64,000 nucleotides of DNA, from contig DYPH01000008.1 in NCBI GenBank assembly GCA_020720045.1, forward strand, positions 16,555 to 80,554. The letters are read 5' to 3'. The notes under the pieces were generated by a model. The model saw only the letters and a list, made by a program, of their open reading frames with translations, searched no databases and was not told where the DNA came from. The position numbers and the translations under genes were made by a program. Source of the DNA: Sorangium cellulosum (GTDB taxonomy: Bacteria > Myxococcota_A > Polyangia > Polyangiales > Polyangiaceae). Below are positions 52,515 to 60,885 of the stretch, in pieces (within the stretch, counting starts at the first letter, position 1; every line of letters begins with the position of its first letter).

Positions 52515-53063
52515 TCATTGTTCGGGACGGAAGCGGAGCACGCGAGCAGGGACGCCCGCCACAACCGCGTAGGCGGGCACGTCCTTGTTCACGACGGCCC
52601 CCGCGCCGACCATCGCCCCGCGCCCGATGCGTACGCCTGGCAAAATCGTTGAATTTACCCCAATATCCGCCCCCGCCTCGATGTGAACGGGAGCGAATTG
52701 GAGGGGCGAGCGCGGAATAGGAATACTCCGCGGCGGCTCCTCGTGAACGCTTGTGAGAATCTTGACGTGAGGACCGATCCCCACCTCTTCCTCAATCGTA
52801 ATTCCGCCGGCGCTGTGAAAGAAACAGCACTGCCCGATCCAGACGAAGTCACCGATCTTCATCTCGTTCTTGTAGTAGCCCTTCAGAATAGTCTGATGGC
52901 CAACATAGACATTTCTCCCAAGGGAGATCGTCTCCGGATGAAATACGAGAACGCCCGCCTCAAGGACCGGATCGGGCCCAATTTCTTTAAACTGATCCAA
53001 CGAAAACAGGCCGGCTCCGTGGGAGCGATTCCGCAGCGAGGGGTCCTTAGTCGCCGAAGACAT
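52515..53063 (-). CDS. Left-handed beta-helix acyltransferase
   Basis: The 182-aa protein has hexapeptide repeats: EAGVLVFHPETISLGRNVYVG, GVNSTILPGVRIGRG and AMVGAGAVVNKDVPAYAVVAGVPA. Such enzymes are usually trimers that use acetyl-CoA or another acyl-CoA. The ILTSVHEEP loop has a His in the likely active site. It is three bases downstream of the DegT gene and 60 bases upstream of the HisH-like gene, so it should acylate a hydroxyl or amino group of the same sugar or its product. Confidence 0.85.
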   Translation of the reverse strand: MSSATKDPSLRNRSHGAGLFSLDQFKEIGPDPVLEAGVLVFHPETISLGRNVYVGHQTILKGYYKNEMKIGDFVWIGQCCFFHSAGGITIEEEVGIGPHVKILTSVHEEPPRSIPIPRSPLQFAPVHIEAGADIGVNSTILPGVRIGRGAMVGAGAVVNKDVPAYAVVAGVPARVLRFRPEQ

Positions 53064-53066
53064 CGC

Positions 53067-54188
53067 TCAGAGCGCGTTGACGTGGTGAGCGATGTACTCG
53101 AGGTCATCGCCGGTCAGGGACGGGTGTACCGGCAGCGAGAAGACCTCATTCGAAATGGCCTCGGCCAGCGGGACATTCCCGTGATGAAGACCAAGGTCGA
53201 TGATGTGCTGCTGCTTCGTCGCCGGCACCGGGTAGAAGACCCCGCAACCGACGCTAAGCTCATTGAGGCGGGCAACCGCGCGGTCGCGCTCTTCCGCGGA
53301 CGCCCCTTCGAGGCGCACGGTGTACTGGTGCCAAACGTGCGAACACGAGGCTGCGCAGTCGTTGCCGCAGCTCGTAAAACATTTCGGGGTCTTCACTCGC
53401 GTCAAATGCGCATTCAACCATGCGGCATTCGCGCGACGCTTGTTCGTGAATTCGTCGAGGCGCCCAAGCTGCACAATCCCGATCGCTGCATGCAAATCGG
53501 TCATGCGGAAGTTGTAGCCGAGGAGGTCGTGATAGTAGCGGCGACGCATACCGTGACCACGAATCGCCTTGGCGAGGTCGGCAACCTTGTCGTCGTTCGT
53601 CGTGATCATTCCTCCTTCGCCGCTCATCACGTTCTTCGTTGCATACAGGCTGAAACAACCCGTTCCGAAGGCGCCGGTCATGGTTTGTCCCCAGCGAGCA
53701 CCGATCGACTGGGCACAATCTTCAATGATTGCGAGCCCATGCTTCTTCGCAATCGCTTCAATCGCCGTCATGTCGCAGGCAAGCCCGTACAAGTGCACGG
53801 GAAGGATTGCCTTCGTCTTCGGCGTAATCAGCGCCTCCAACTTTGCCGGATCAATATTGAAGGTGTTCGGGTCGATGTCGCAATAGACTGGCGTCGCCCC
53901 GGTGTAGATGATGCTGTTGACGGAGGCGATGAACGTGAATGGAGACGTGATGACTTCATCGCCCGGACCAAGGCCGTGGGCGAGCATCGCAATGTGAAGC
54001 GCCGTGGTACCGCTCGACGTGGCGATCGCGTGCTTCGTTCCGATGACCTTGGCGAAGTTCTCTTCGAGCTTCGCTACGCGAGGCCCCTGTACGATCATTC
54101 CCGATTCCATCGTCTCGAGGACGGCTTTCTTCTCTTCTTCGCCAAGAATCGGCTTGGAAATCGGGATCATACGCTTCGGGAGGGTCAT
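53067..54188 (-). CDS. DegT-family sugar aminotransferase (WbpE-like)
   Basis: The 373-aa PLP enzyme has the PISKPILGEEEKKAVLE start, ATSSGTTALHIAM near residue 57, the IIEDCAQSIGA region and the PLP Lys in YATKNVMSGEGG. The segment SCGNDCAASCSHVW with four Cys is unusual for the family and may hold a metal. WbpE transfers an amino group to C3 of a keto uronic acid nucleotide. Here the WbpD-like gene lies 63 bases upstream, matching that pathway. Confidence 0.9.
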   Translation of the reverse strand: MTLPKRMIPISKPILGEEEKKAVLETMESGMIVQGPRVAKLEENFAKVIGTKHAIATSSGTTALHIAMLAHGLGPGDEVITSPFTFIASVNSIIYTGATPVYCDIDPNTFNIDPAKLEALITPKTKAILPVHLYGLACDMTAIEAIAKKHGLAIIEDCAQSIGARWGQTMTGAFGTGCFSLYATKNVMSGEGGMITTNDDKVADLAKAIRGHGMRRRYYHDLLGYNFRMTDLHAAIGIVQLGRLDEFTNKRRANAAWLNAHLTRVKTPKCFTSCGNDCAASCSHVWHQYTVRLEGASAEERDRAVARLNELSVGCGVFYPVPATKQQHIIDLGLHHGNVPLAEAISNEVFSLPVHPSLTGDDLEYIAHHVNAL

Positions 54189-54251
54189 CGTGGGTCTCGT
54201 CGAAAAAGGGTTTGAAATGGGATGTTTAGGACACCCGAAAGGAAAACTGAA

Positions 54252-54869
54252 TCAAGTGAAGAGGGTGCGCCAGGCGGCTGCGTCTACCTCGTAAGTATCT
54301 CCCGACTCCGGACAACGCATAGTGACCGTCGCCGCCCCTTCCTTGGGTGGCGCTACGGTCTCCATCTTCTTGCCGCGCGGGCTGACGAAGGCCGCCAGAC
54401 GCGCAGGGTTTCCGCGAACGAGACCAAAGTCAGGCACATCTTTCGTGACGACGCTCCCCGACCCAACGAGCGCCCACCGACCGATAGTCGTGCCGCACAC
54501 AATCGTCGAATTCGCCCCGATCGCAGCGCCGTATTTCACGAGAGTCTTCGTGAGCGTCCAGTCGCTGGCGCCCTTCAAACTTCCGTCGGCATTGATGGCG
54601 CGCGGAAAAAGGTCGTTCGTGAACACGCAGCAGGGGCCGCAGAACACTCCATCCTCGAGTTCCAGCCCGAGGTAGGTGGCGACGTGATTCTGAAATTTGC
54701 AATTTTTGCCGACGATTACGCCAGCATCGATGTACGTGCCCATGCCGACGATCGATCCAGCACCCAGCTTCGATCCTTCACGCACTTGCGCGAACTGCCA
54801 AACGCTGACGCCTTCACCGAGTTCCGCCCCCGGCGCAACTTGCGCCGTCGAATGAATACGCGCTGCCAT
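54252..54869 (-). CDS. Hexapeptide N-acetyltransferase (WbpD-like)
   Basis: The 205-aa protein starts MAARIHSTAQVAPGAELGEG with GGAAGG about eleven bases upstream. The beta helix repeats run through VSVWQFAQVREGSKLGAGSIVG, HVATYLGLELEDGVFCGPCCVFTNDLFPRA and TIVCGTTIGRWALVGSGSVV, with the SGSVVTKDVPDFGLVRGNPAR ending seen in WbpD/PglD-type enzymes. A terminal segment with Cys (TMRCPESGDTYEV) adds a short domain. It should acetylate the amino group set by the WbpE-like enzyme. An upstream ATG at 54944 is less likely. Confidence 0.87.
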   Translation of the reverse strand: MAARIHSTAQVAPGAELGEGVSVWQFAQVREGSKLGAGSIVGMGTYIDAGVIVGKNCKFQNHVATYLGLELEDGVFCGPCCVFTNDLFPRAINADGSLKGASDWTLTKTLVKYGAAIGANSTIVCGTTIGRWALVGSGSVVTKDVPDFGLVRGNPARLAAFVSPRGKKMETVAPPKEGAATVTMRCPESGDTYEVDAAAWRTLFT

Positions 54870-55094
54870 GTATCCGCCTTCCGTTGCCTGCGATGGCCCC
54901 GCATTCACGGTGCCCTCTCGTGCGCTATTTTCCCCTGAGTTCACGCGAATTTCGGCTAGCGCCTTGCTACGCGCGGGAGCCTCGAGGCGGCAGGAAAGTA
55001 CCAGGAAGCGACCGACTACGGGAGGAAAACGCGGCGGGCGCAGGGAGAGTTCGCGAGGCGGTGCCGAACGTGGGGGCGTGGCGGCCCCTCGAAC
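54870..55094. other. Intergenic region between the sugar operon and the OMP terminator
   Basis: No gene is evident here. Frames on the plus strand lack coding character. It probably contains the promoter for the leftward WbpD-like operon. No promoter elements could be pinned down. Confidence 0.25.
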
Positions 55095-55121
55095 GAAAAA
55101 AGCGCGCCATTTCGGCGCGCT
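55095..55121 (-). terminator. Intrinsic terminator of the TPR/beta-barrel gene
   Basis: An eight-base perfect stem (AGCGCGCC at 55101-55108 and GGCGCGCT at 55114-55121) with a five-base loop is followed on the minus strand by a run of T (the A run at about 55095-55100). It starts 24 bases after the stop of the gene at 55145. Confidence 0.85.
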
Positions 55122-55144
55122 CTTCCCCAGGGTTCAGATAGCCT

Positions 55145-56263
55145 TCAGAAACCGACGAGGAGTCCCCCTAGGACACCGATGCTTCCGAAGAAACGTCCCT
55201 CGGTGTTGTTCACACGGGTCGAGACCCCGTTCACCGTGGCTCCCGCAGATGACGTGGTGGCACGGAAATAATAGAGACCGGCGTCCAACCCCGCCTCGAT
55301 TCCGACCGTGGAAGCGAGCAGATAGCGGTAGCCGACGCGACCGCGCGGAACGCCGTAGTAGGTAACGTCGATCGACGTATTTCCTATCGAATGCTCAATC
55401 CCCAAACCACCGCCCGCGAAGAGCTGGTGAGTGGCAAACGCGTCAAGCGGCAAGCGCCCTTCCGCACCAAGAAATCCAATAACTACAGGGTAATGCGAAA
55501 TCGAACCGGACGCGCCGTACGCTCCGTAGCCCAGTTCCGCGATCCCCGAAATGGACTCCGAGAATGCATACCTCCCTGACACGCCGACGAGGTAGCCCCC
55601 CAGACTCTGAACGTTGTTTCCAACGAGAGATCGGTAGCCAAGTTGCAGTCCGAGGGCTCCACCTTTGCCGCGACGGAGCGACGAAGTGTACGCCTCATCC
55701 GTCAATTGAGCATGCGTGACCTCGGTATCATAATTTCGTTTGTGGTCGCGTTCAGATGCGCTGCCGCCGCCATCGCCGGTTCGTGCGCCGCGGTCCACCG
55801 AAGCGGCGCCGGCGGCGGTAGACGCGAAGGGGTCACGTTTCTTCCCATCCGTCGCGGCGTATTGGGCGTCCAGCGCCATCAATCGTTCATTGATGGCGTC
55901 GGTATCTGGGGCATCGGGATGTGCCGCGAGATAGGCCCGATAGTCATCGATGGCGGGACGGACGTTCCCCTCGCTGTCGTGACACTTTCCGCGGTCGCGG
56001 ACAACAAGCGGGTCCATCGACGTGCGGAGAGCTTGATCGAAGAGGTCGAGCGCACGCTTGCAGTTGCCGGCGGCAGCACTCTGGCGCCCGGCGGCTGCGA
56101 GCTTTTCCGCCTGCGAGGCACGCGAAAGGCGGAAGTCGGTAACCGGTTGATACTTCGGCTTGTCCTGAGCATGGGCCGACGCCGGAACCCAGAGGGCAGC
56201 GAGGAATGCCGTCGCCACAGACGCGGCAGCTGCGAGCTCACGGAAGGTTCGAGCGAACGACAT
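55145..56263 (-). CDS. Outer membrane beta-barrel protein with TPR-like N-terminal part
   Basis: The 372-aa protein starts MSFARTFRELAAAASVATAF with a signal peptide cleaved after ASAHA. After it comes a helical TPR-like section (AAGNCKRALDLFDQALRTS; AYLAAHPDAPDTDAINERL) with two Cys. A Gly/Asp/Ser-rich linker follows, and then alternating beta sequences ending in the aromatic residue typical of outer membrane barrels (GSIGVLGGLLVGF). An ATG seven codons earlier at 56284 is possible. The function is unknown. An intrinsic terminator follows. Confidence 0.8.
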   Translation of the reverse strand: MSFARTFRELAAAASVATAFLAALWVPASAHAQDKPKYQPVTDFRLSRASQAEKLAAAGRQSAAAGNCKRALDLFDQALRTSMDPLVVRDRGKCHDSEGNVRPAIDDYRAYLAAHPDAPDTDAINERLMALDAQYAATDGKKRDPFASTAAGAASVDRGARTGDGGGSASERDHKRNYDTEVTHAQLTDEAYTSSLRRGKGGALGLQLGYRSLVGNNVQSLGGYLVGVSGRYAFSESISGIAELGYGAYGASGSISHYPVVIGFLGAEGRLPLDAFATHQLFAGGGLGIEHSIGNTSIDVTYYGVPRGRVGYRYLLASTVGIEAGLDAGLYYFRATTSSAGATVNGVSTRVNNTEGRFFGSIGVLGGLLVGF

Positions 56264-56371
56264 AGAGGGGCCGACGGAAGGCATAGTCGCGCAGCGTACT
56301 CGGAACAGAATCGCCTTCGCGAATTTCTCGCAAGCGCCCCCCCAAAGTGGGGCAATTCGTGCGTCGCCGAT

Positions 56372-57061
56372 TCAGGTCGCTGCGGCGTGCAGCGAAATGA
56401 GGTAGGCGCGCTCCCAAATTTCGGTCACTCCCGCCTCGCGATAGCGCGCACCGACCGGCTCCGAACGCTCTTCCAAGAGTTCGACCGTTCCGTGCTCGCC
56501 AAACAGCCGCTCAACCTCCGCCGGTCCTACGGGCCACGGCGGCCCGTCAAGCTTCCTTCCGTCGTAGTCGAAGACGACCAGAAGGATCTTTCCGCCGGCG
56601 CTCAACAGGCCGACCAGGCCTGCGACGTAGCGGTTGCGCGTAGGAGGATCGAGCGCGACGAGCGCTGCACGATCATACACGGCGTCGACAGTTCCCGAGC
56701 CGCCTAGGGCGGCTGCGATCGCCGCAGGAGTCAGGGCAAACGCGTCGCCTTCAAAGAGGGCAACGGTTGCCAGCTTGCCTCCGCGATGAACCCGGAAGGG
56801 GCCGACGTCGGCGACGGTCGCCGTATCGCCCTGTTCCGCGAAGAACGAATCGATCGCCGGCCGAACAAACTCGGTTCCAAGGACCGGAGCAACGTTTCCC
56901 GCGAGCCAGAGAAGGTCGAGCGACTTCCCGCACAGCGGTACATACACCGACCGGGCCGGGCGGAGCCTGTCGGCGTGGCGCGCGAGGAAATCGTGGGCCT
57001 TCGGCTGGTGAAACCCGATGCGGCCGTCGGCCCAACGCTCCGCCCAAAAGTCCTTTTTCAT
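56372..57061 (-). CDS. tpm: Thiopurine S-methyltransferase-like protein
   Basis: The 229-aa protein resembles TPMT: start FWAERWADGRIGFHQPKAH, VYVPLCGKSLDLLWLAG (the AdoMet motif), VLGTEFVRPAIDSFF and the DAVYDRAALVALDPPTRNRY segment. In bacteria TPMT methylates metalloids such as tellurite and selenite or thiopurines. It is 24 bases downstream of the CBM9-like gene in the same direction. Confidence 0.9.
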   Translation of the reverse strand: MKKDFWAERWADGRIGFHQPKAHDFLARHADRLRPARSVYVPLCGKSLDLLWLAGNVAPVLGTEFVRPAIDSFFAEQGDTATVADVGPFRVHRGGKLATVALFEGDAFALTPAAIAAALGGSGTVDAVYDRAALVALDPPTRNRYVAGLVGLLSAGGKILLVVFDYDGRKLDGPPWPVGPAEVERLFGEHGTVELLEERSEPVGARYREAGVTEIWERAYLISLHAAAT

Positions 57062-57085
57062 CGGATTCTTACGCGCTCTGGCCGG

Positions 57086-58558
57086 TCAATTCGGAAGTCG
57101 CAACGTTCCCTTTTTGGGAGGTGCCGAACTTGCGCTCGGAGCAGCGCTCGCAGCGGTCGTTGCCTTCCCTGCGTCGCTCGAACCTCCGTCGCCGCCGCCT
57201 GCGTCGCCGGCACCTGCGTCGGGCACTTCCATCTTCGCCGCCGGATCAAACCATTCAATTTTTCCGAAGCGGGGCGCATAGTGGAAGTTCCCCTTCTTGA
57301 GAATGGGGGACCAGGAAACGCCGCTATTCTTTTCCATGGCGTAGAAGTTCATTCGCCAAGTGTCTCCGCTGCGAGGCGGGTGGTTCTTCGCTTTGGCGAA
57401 GGCGCTCCACGGGATCGCCGTCTCGACAGTGTAGCCTTCGTCCTTGTCATCCGGCTTATCGAGGGTGCCCTTGACGACGACTGCGCTCTTCAGCTTCGGG
57501 TCCCAATCCTCATGTCCGAAGGGGCCGTTCTCGCCGCCTTCCGGCTTCTGTCGGGCGTCGAACTGGGAATGAAAGACCTTGTTCTGCGGATTGATCTGCA
57601 GTTCGTAATAATCAACGTTGTCGCCGTCGCCGTCGGGGTCGGTCATGATTTCGACGGTGTCTTCCGTCCAGAGCTTCGGCAGCCCGGTGACCGTAAACTT
57701 CGTCGGTTGCGCCTTGGGATCGTTGAACCCGCCGGTAACGGTCGGGTCCTTGATCTCAAAGAGCACGTACATGTTTGCGTCATCCCACGTAATTTTTGCT
57801 TCGGCGTTCACCGGAAAGTCCTTGTTGGCCCCCCCCGTCGAAACGTCGACGAAGACGCCGGTCGACGTCGCCATCGTCCAGGCTTTCTCGTCCGCCTTCC
57901 CGTCAATGACGATTTTTTCGCTGGCGGGGAGCTTGGAGACCGAAAGCTTTGTGACGCTTTCTTCGACCTTCGTCGGCGTTCGACCGGTCTTCAAGGTGAA
58001 GAGAATCGCCCGATTGTCACCGTCATTGGCTCCAGACAGGACGCGTAGGCGCTCGTCCTTCCGCCAAATGCCGGTCATGATGCGCAATTCGGGTCCCATT
58101 CCCGGCCCCCAATCGGGAATTCGCATGTCGATTTCGTCGACGTACACTTTCCCTTTCTCCCACCGGTCGGGACCCAGGATCTGCCGATCCCCCTTCTGCT
58201 CTCGAATCGCACTCCCCCAGTCGAAGTTCGTGACCTGATTCGACATCGGGTCATCGACGTGGGTAAAGAGCATCCAGCCGTCGTCGAGCTTCTCTTCGCA
58301 CTTCCAGTAGAGCGTGACCTTCACGGTGCTCCCCGGCGTCGCGACCGCTCGATCGAGTTTGTAGCCGATGATCCTGAGTTTGTTCTCAAAATTCACATCG
58401 AGCTTCGTGATGTCCGCGGGGGCAACGTCGACGATGTACGGCTTGAGGCGCTCTTTGTCTTCGTCAGACAGCCCTTTGTTGCTTCCGACACAACCGCTCA
58501 CGGCGAGAAGGATGGCGAGGGGGGCGAGCGTAGAGAAAAAGCGTTTGTTCATCATCAT
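57086..58558 (-). CDS. Lipoprotein with a CBM9-like domain
   Basis: The 490-aa protein starts at one of three ATG codons (58558, 58555, 58552) and has a lipoprotein signal MMMNKRFFSTLAPLAILLAVSGC. The N-terminal half has YLDVNF/TLYWKCEE-type beta sequence, and the C-terminal half fits a family 9 carbohydrate-binding-like fold: VIDGKADEKAWTMATST, WTEDTVEIMTDPDGDGDN, YELQINPQNKVF and TVETAIPWSAF. A final linker with Gly/Asp/Ala repeats ends the protein. Substrate unknown; the fold often binds sugars or serves in enzymes of the cell surface. It lies 95 bases downstream of ffh. Confidence 0.82.
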   Translation of the reverse strand: MMMNKRFFSTLAPLAILLAVSGCVGSNKGLSDEDKERLKPYIVDVAPADITKLDVNFENKLRIIGYKLDRAVATPGSTVKVTLYWKCEEKLDDGWMLFTHVDDPMSNQVTNFDWGSAIREQKGDRQILGPDRWEKGKVYVDEIDMRIPDWGPGMGPELRIMTGIWRKDERLRVLSGANDGDNRAILFTLKTGRTPTKVEESVTKLSVSKLPASEKIVIDGKADEKAWTMATSTGVFVDVSTGGANKDFPVNAEAKITWDDANMYVLFEIKDPTVTGGFNDPKAQPTKFTVTGLPKLWTEDTVEIMTDPDGDGDNVDYYELQINPQNKVFHSQFDARQKPEGGENGPFGHEDWDPKLKSAVVVKGTLDKPDDKDEGYTVETAIPWSAFAKAKNHPPRSGDTWRMNFYAMEKNSGVSWSPILKKGNFHYAPRFGKIEWFDPAAKMEVPDAGAGDAGGGDGGSSDAGKATTAASAAPSASSAPPKKGTLRLPN

Positions 58559-58653
58559 ACAGCCGATAGCGAAGTGTGTCGAACCGAGGTTTGAACGGCG
58601 CCGGCCTGCCTGGCCGCTACGCCGACGAAAGTGTGAAGCGTATTCCGTCAACG

Positions 58654-60357
58654 TCACTTCCGGGACTTCTTGCGTGCGTCTTTTTCGCGCTTACGGGATG
58701 CCTTCTTCGCGTTCTTCTCCTGAACGGAGAGCGGCTTCATTTTGGTGAGGCCGTCGGCGGGGCTAGGGCCGCCAAAGCTGGGAAGTCCCGGAAAGCCGCC
58801 CATGCCGGGCATGCCGCCCATCCCTGGCATGCCGCCCATCCCTGGCATGCCCGGAAAACCGCCCATGCCGGGCATGCCGGGGAAGCCGCCCATGCCAGGC
58901 ATCCCGCCCATGCCCCCCATCCCCGGGAGGCCCCCCATGCCCGGCGGCATCCCACCACCCGCGGCCATCTTCCGAAGGTTCTTCATCATTCCGAGCTTAT
59001 TCATGCCCGGGATTTTCCCCATCATGCCCATGTTCTGGCCGAGGCCATCCATCATCTGCTTCATGAAGAGGAACTTCTGAACGAGCTCGTTCACGGCGAC
59101 TTCCGGCGTCGCCGAGCCTTTGGCAATACGGGCGGCGCGTGACGGCTCGCGGACGATGGCGTAGGGGTCGCGGCGTTCGGCCTTCGTGAACGACTGAATG
59201 ATCGCCTCAATACGAACAAGCTCACGATCATCGAGGTCGACGCCCGGCGGCATCATTTGGTCCATCCCGGGCATCTTTGCGACGATATCTTTGAGCGATC
59301 CCATCTTCTGGATCGTCTTGATCTGTTGGAGGAAGTCATCGAGGGTGAAGTTCCCCTCGAGCATTTTCATGGCGTCTTCCGCCGCTTTTTTCTCGTCGAC
59401 GACCGACTGGAAATCCTTCATGAGGCCGACGACGTCGCCCATGCCAAGGACGCGGCTCGCCATGCCGTCCGGTCGGAACTCCTCAAACTTATCCGTACCT
59501 TCACCCATCCCGACGTACCGAACGGGAGCCCCCGTCACTTCGCGCACGCTGAGCGCTGCGCCGCCGCGGGCATCGCCGTCTAGCTTCGTTAGAATGACGC
59601 CGGTCAGGTCAAGGCGGTCGTGAAAGCCCTTGGAGACCTTGACGGCATCTTGCCCAATCATCGCATCGACAACGAGGAAGATGTTCTGCGGGGCGACGTT
59701 CGTCTTGATCGCCTGGAGCTCTTCCATCAGGGCGTCGTCGATCGCGAGGCGGCCGGCGGTGTCGTAAATGATGACGTCGCAGCCTTTGGCCTTCGCTTCC
59801 TCCCGAGCCTTCGAGCAAATCTCGACGGGGCTGGCGCCGGGGACGTTGAACACGGGCACGCCGATGCTCTTCCCGAGGACCATGAGCTGCTCGACGGCGG
59901 CCGGGCGCTGCATGTCGGCGGCGACGAGAAGCGGCTTCTTCTTCAGATCTTTCTGCAGGAAGCGCGCGAACTTCGCCGAACTCGTCGTCTTTCCCGACCC
60001 CTGAAGCCCAACCATCATGATCCCGGTCGGGCCGGCGTCGGCGAAGCGGATCGCCTCGCCATCCGCGCTCATGAAAGCGACAAGCTCGTCGTGGCAAATC
60101 TTCGTGAAGACGTCGCCAGCGCGGACCTTCACGGTGGCGCCATCGGTCCCCTTTGCACGGACGCGAACCGTCTCGCCGAGTGCTTTTTCCTTCACGCGCG
60201 CGAGGAATGCTTTCACGACGGAGAGCTCGACGTCGGCCTCGAGGAGGGAGAGCCGCACTTCGCGCAGTGCCGTTTCGATATTCTGCTCGGTCAGCTCTTC
60301 GAGCCCGGCGAGTCGATTTTTGGCGTTCTTGAAGCCCTTGGAGATCGCGTCGAACAT
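58654..60357 (-). CDS. ffh: Signal recognition particle protein Ffh with Gly-Met-Pro repeat tail
   Basis: The 567-aa protein is longer than the usual 450 or so. It has an N domain, then a GTPase domain with GLQGSGKTTSSAKFA, DTAGRLAIDD and TKLDGDARGG, and the M domain (NFTLDDFLQQIKTIQKMGSL, VREPSRAARIAKGSATP) that binds SRP RNA and signal peptides. The tail from about residue 470 to 530 is a low-complexity run of GMPGMGG and GFPGMPGMGG units, then a Lys-rich end. Codon-level repeats make the DNA there repetitive. The usual GSRR of the RNA-binding motif reads EPSR. The start at 60357 (MFDAISKGF) fits homologues; 60375 is possible. Confidence 0.95.
   Translation of the reverse strand: MFDAISKGFKNAKNRLAGLEELTEQNIETALREVRLSLLEADVELSVVKAFLARVKEKALGETVRVRAKGTDGATVKVRAGDVFTKICHDELVAFMSADGEAIRFADAGPTGIMMVGLQGSGKTTSSAKFARFLQKDLKKKPLLVAADMQRPAAVEQLMVLGKSIGVPVFNVPGASPVEICSKAREEAKAKGCDVIIYDTAGRLAIDDALMEELQAIKTNVAPQNIFLVVDAMIGQDAVKVSKGFHDRLDLTGVILTKLDGDARGGAALSVREVTGAPVRYVGMGEGTDKFEEFRPDGMASRVLGMGDVVGLMKDFQSVVDEKKAAEDAMKMLEGNFTLDDFLQQIKTIQKMGSLKDIVAKMPGMDQMMPPGVDLDDRELVRIEAIIQSFTKAERRDPYAIVREPSRAARIAKGSATPEVAVNELVQKFLFMKQMMDGLGQNMGMMGKIPGMNKLGMMKNLRKMAAGGGMPPGMGGLPGMGGMGGMPGMGGFPGMPGMGGFPGMPGMGGMPGMGGMPGMGGFPGLPSFGGPSPADGLTKMKPLSVQEKNAKKASRKREKDARKKSRK
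58780..58960 (-). repeat. Tandem DNA repeat encoding the Ffh tail
   Basis: Short GC-rich units (about nine bases each coding for Gly-Met-Pro, with Phe variants) are repeated within ffh. They are part of the coding frame, not a mobile or CRISPR element. Such repeats may change in number by slippage. Confidence 0.75.
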
Positions 60358-60429
60358 TGCGCGCGGAAGTACCACATCCGCCGCGTGTGTACACGCCCTG
60401 CGCGCGCAAATTAGCGGCGAGAGGACCGG

Positions 60430-60885
60430 CTAGCGAATGCCGTATTTCCTACGAATATCGCGGAGCTGACTCTCGCACGCATCCATTTGCTTCGCGCTTT
60501 CGTCGAGATAGCGCTGGGCGGCATCGAGGTGGGCGCCCAAGGACTGCGCCTCTTCGCTCTCCTTCGTAAGCGCTCCCGTCTTCAGGCGGGCGAGCCCGTC
60601 GGCGACGCGGCGCTTCTCGTCGGCCGCTTCACGAAACAATCGTGCCGACTCGGAACAAGCAGTTCGGGCCTCTTTCAAATCCTTTTGTGAGCAGGAGACA
60701 TTGGCAATTTGCTTTCCGAGTTCGGTCCGCTCCTCGCCATCGGCAGAGCGGTACCGGTCGACGGCGGACCCGAGGGCGCGCGCCTCATCCTTGCCAGAAT
60801 TTCCGCACGCAGAGGCCGCGACCGGCAAGACAATCGCAGGAAGAAGTAGCCAAAGAATTTCGCGAGTCGCCATCAGCCACTTCAT
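60430..60885 (-). CDS. Small Cys-containing lipoprotein
   Basis: The 151-aa protein starts MKWLMATREILWLLLPAIVL and has a Cys at the end of the signal (VAASAC) for lipidation. The mature part is helical and charged, with three or more Cys (VSCSQKDLKEARTACSES, QMDACESQL) that could pair. The start overlaps the stop of the FAD oxidoreductase gene (ATGA). The family is not known. The open frame above the ATG is inside the oxidoreductase and not coding. Confidence 0.65.
   Translation of the reverse strand: MKWLMATREILWLLLPAIVLPVAASACGNSGKDEARALGSAVDRYRSADGEERTELGKQIANVSCSQKDLKEARTACSESARLFREAADEKRRVADGLARLKTGALTKESEEAQSLGAHLDAAQRYLDESAKQMDACESQLRDIRRKYGIR

Noticed and set aside
52683..54215. Long plus-strand open frame (510 aa) opposite the acyltransferase and DegT genes
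   Set aside because: The minus strand has clear PLP and hexapeptide proteins here; the plus frame is Arg-rich and has no motif.
58780..58960. Possible CRISPR or satellite array
   Set aside because: The repeats are in frame and encode the Ffh tail; there are no unique spacers of equal length.
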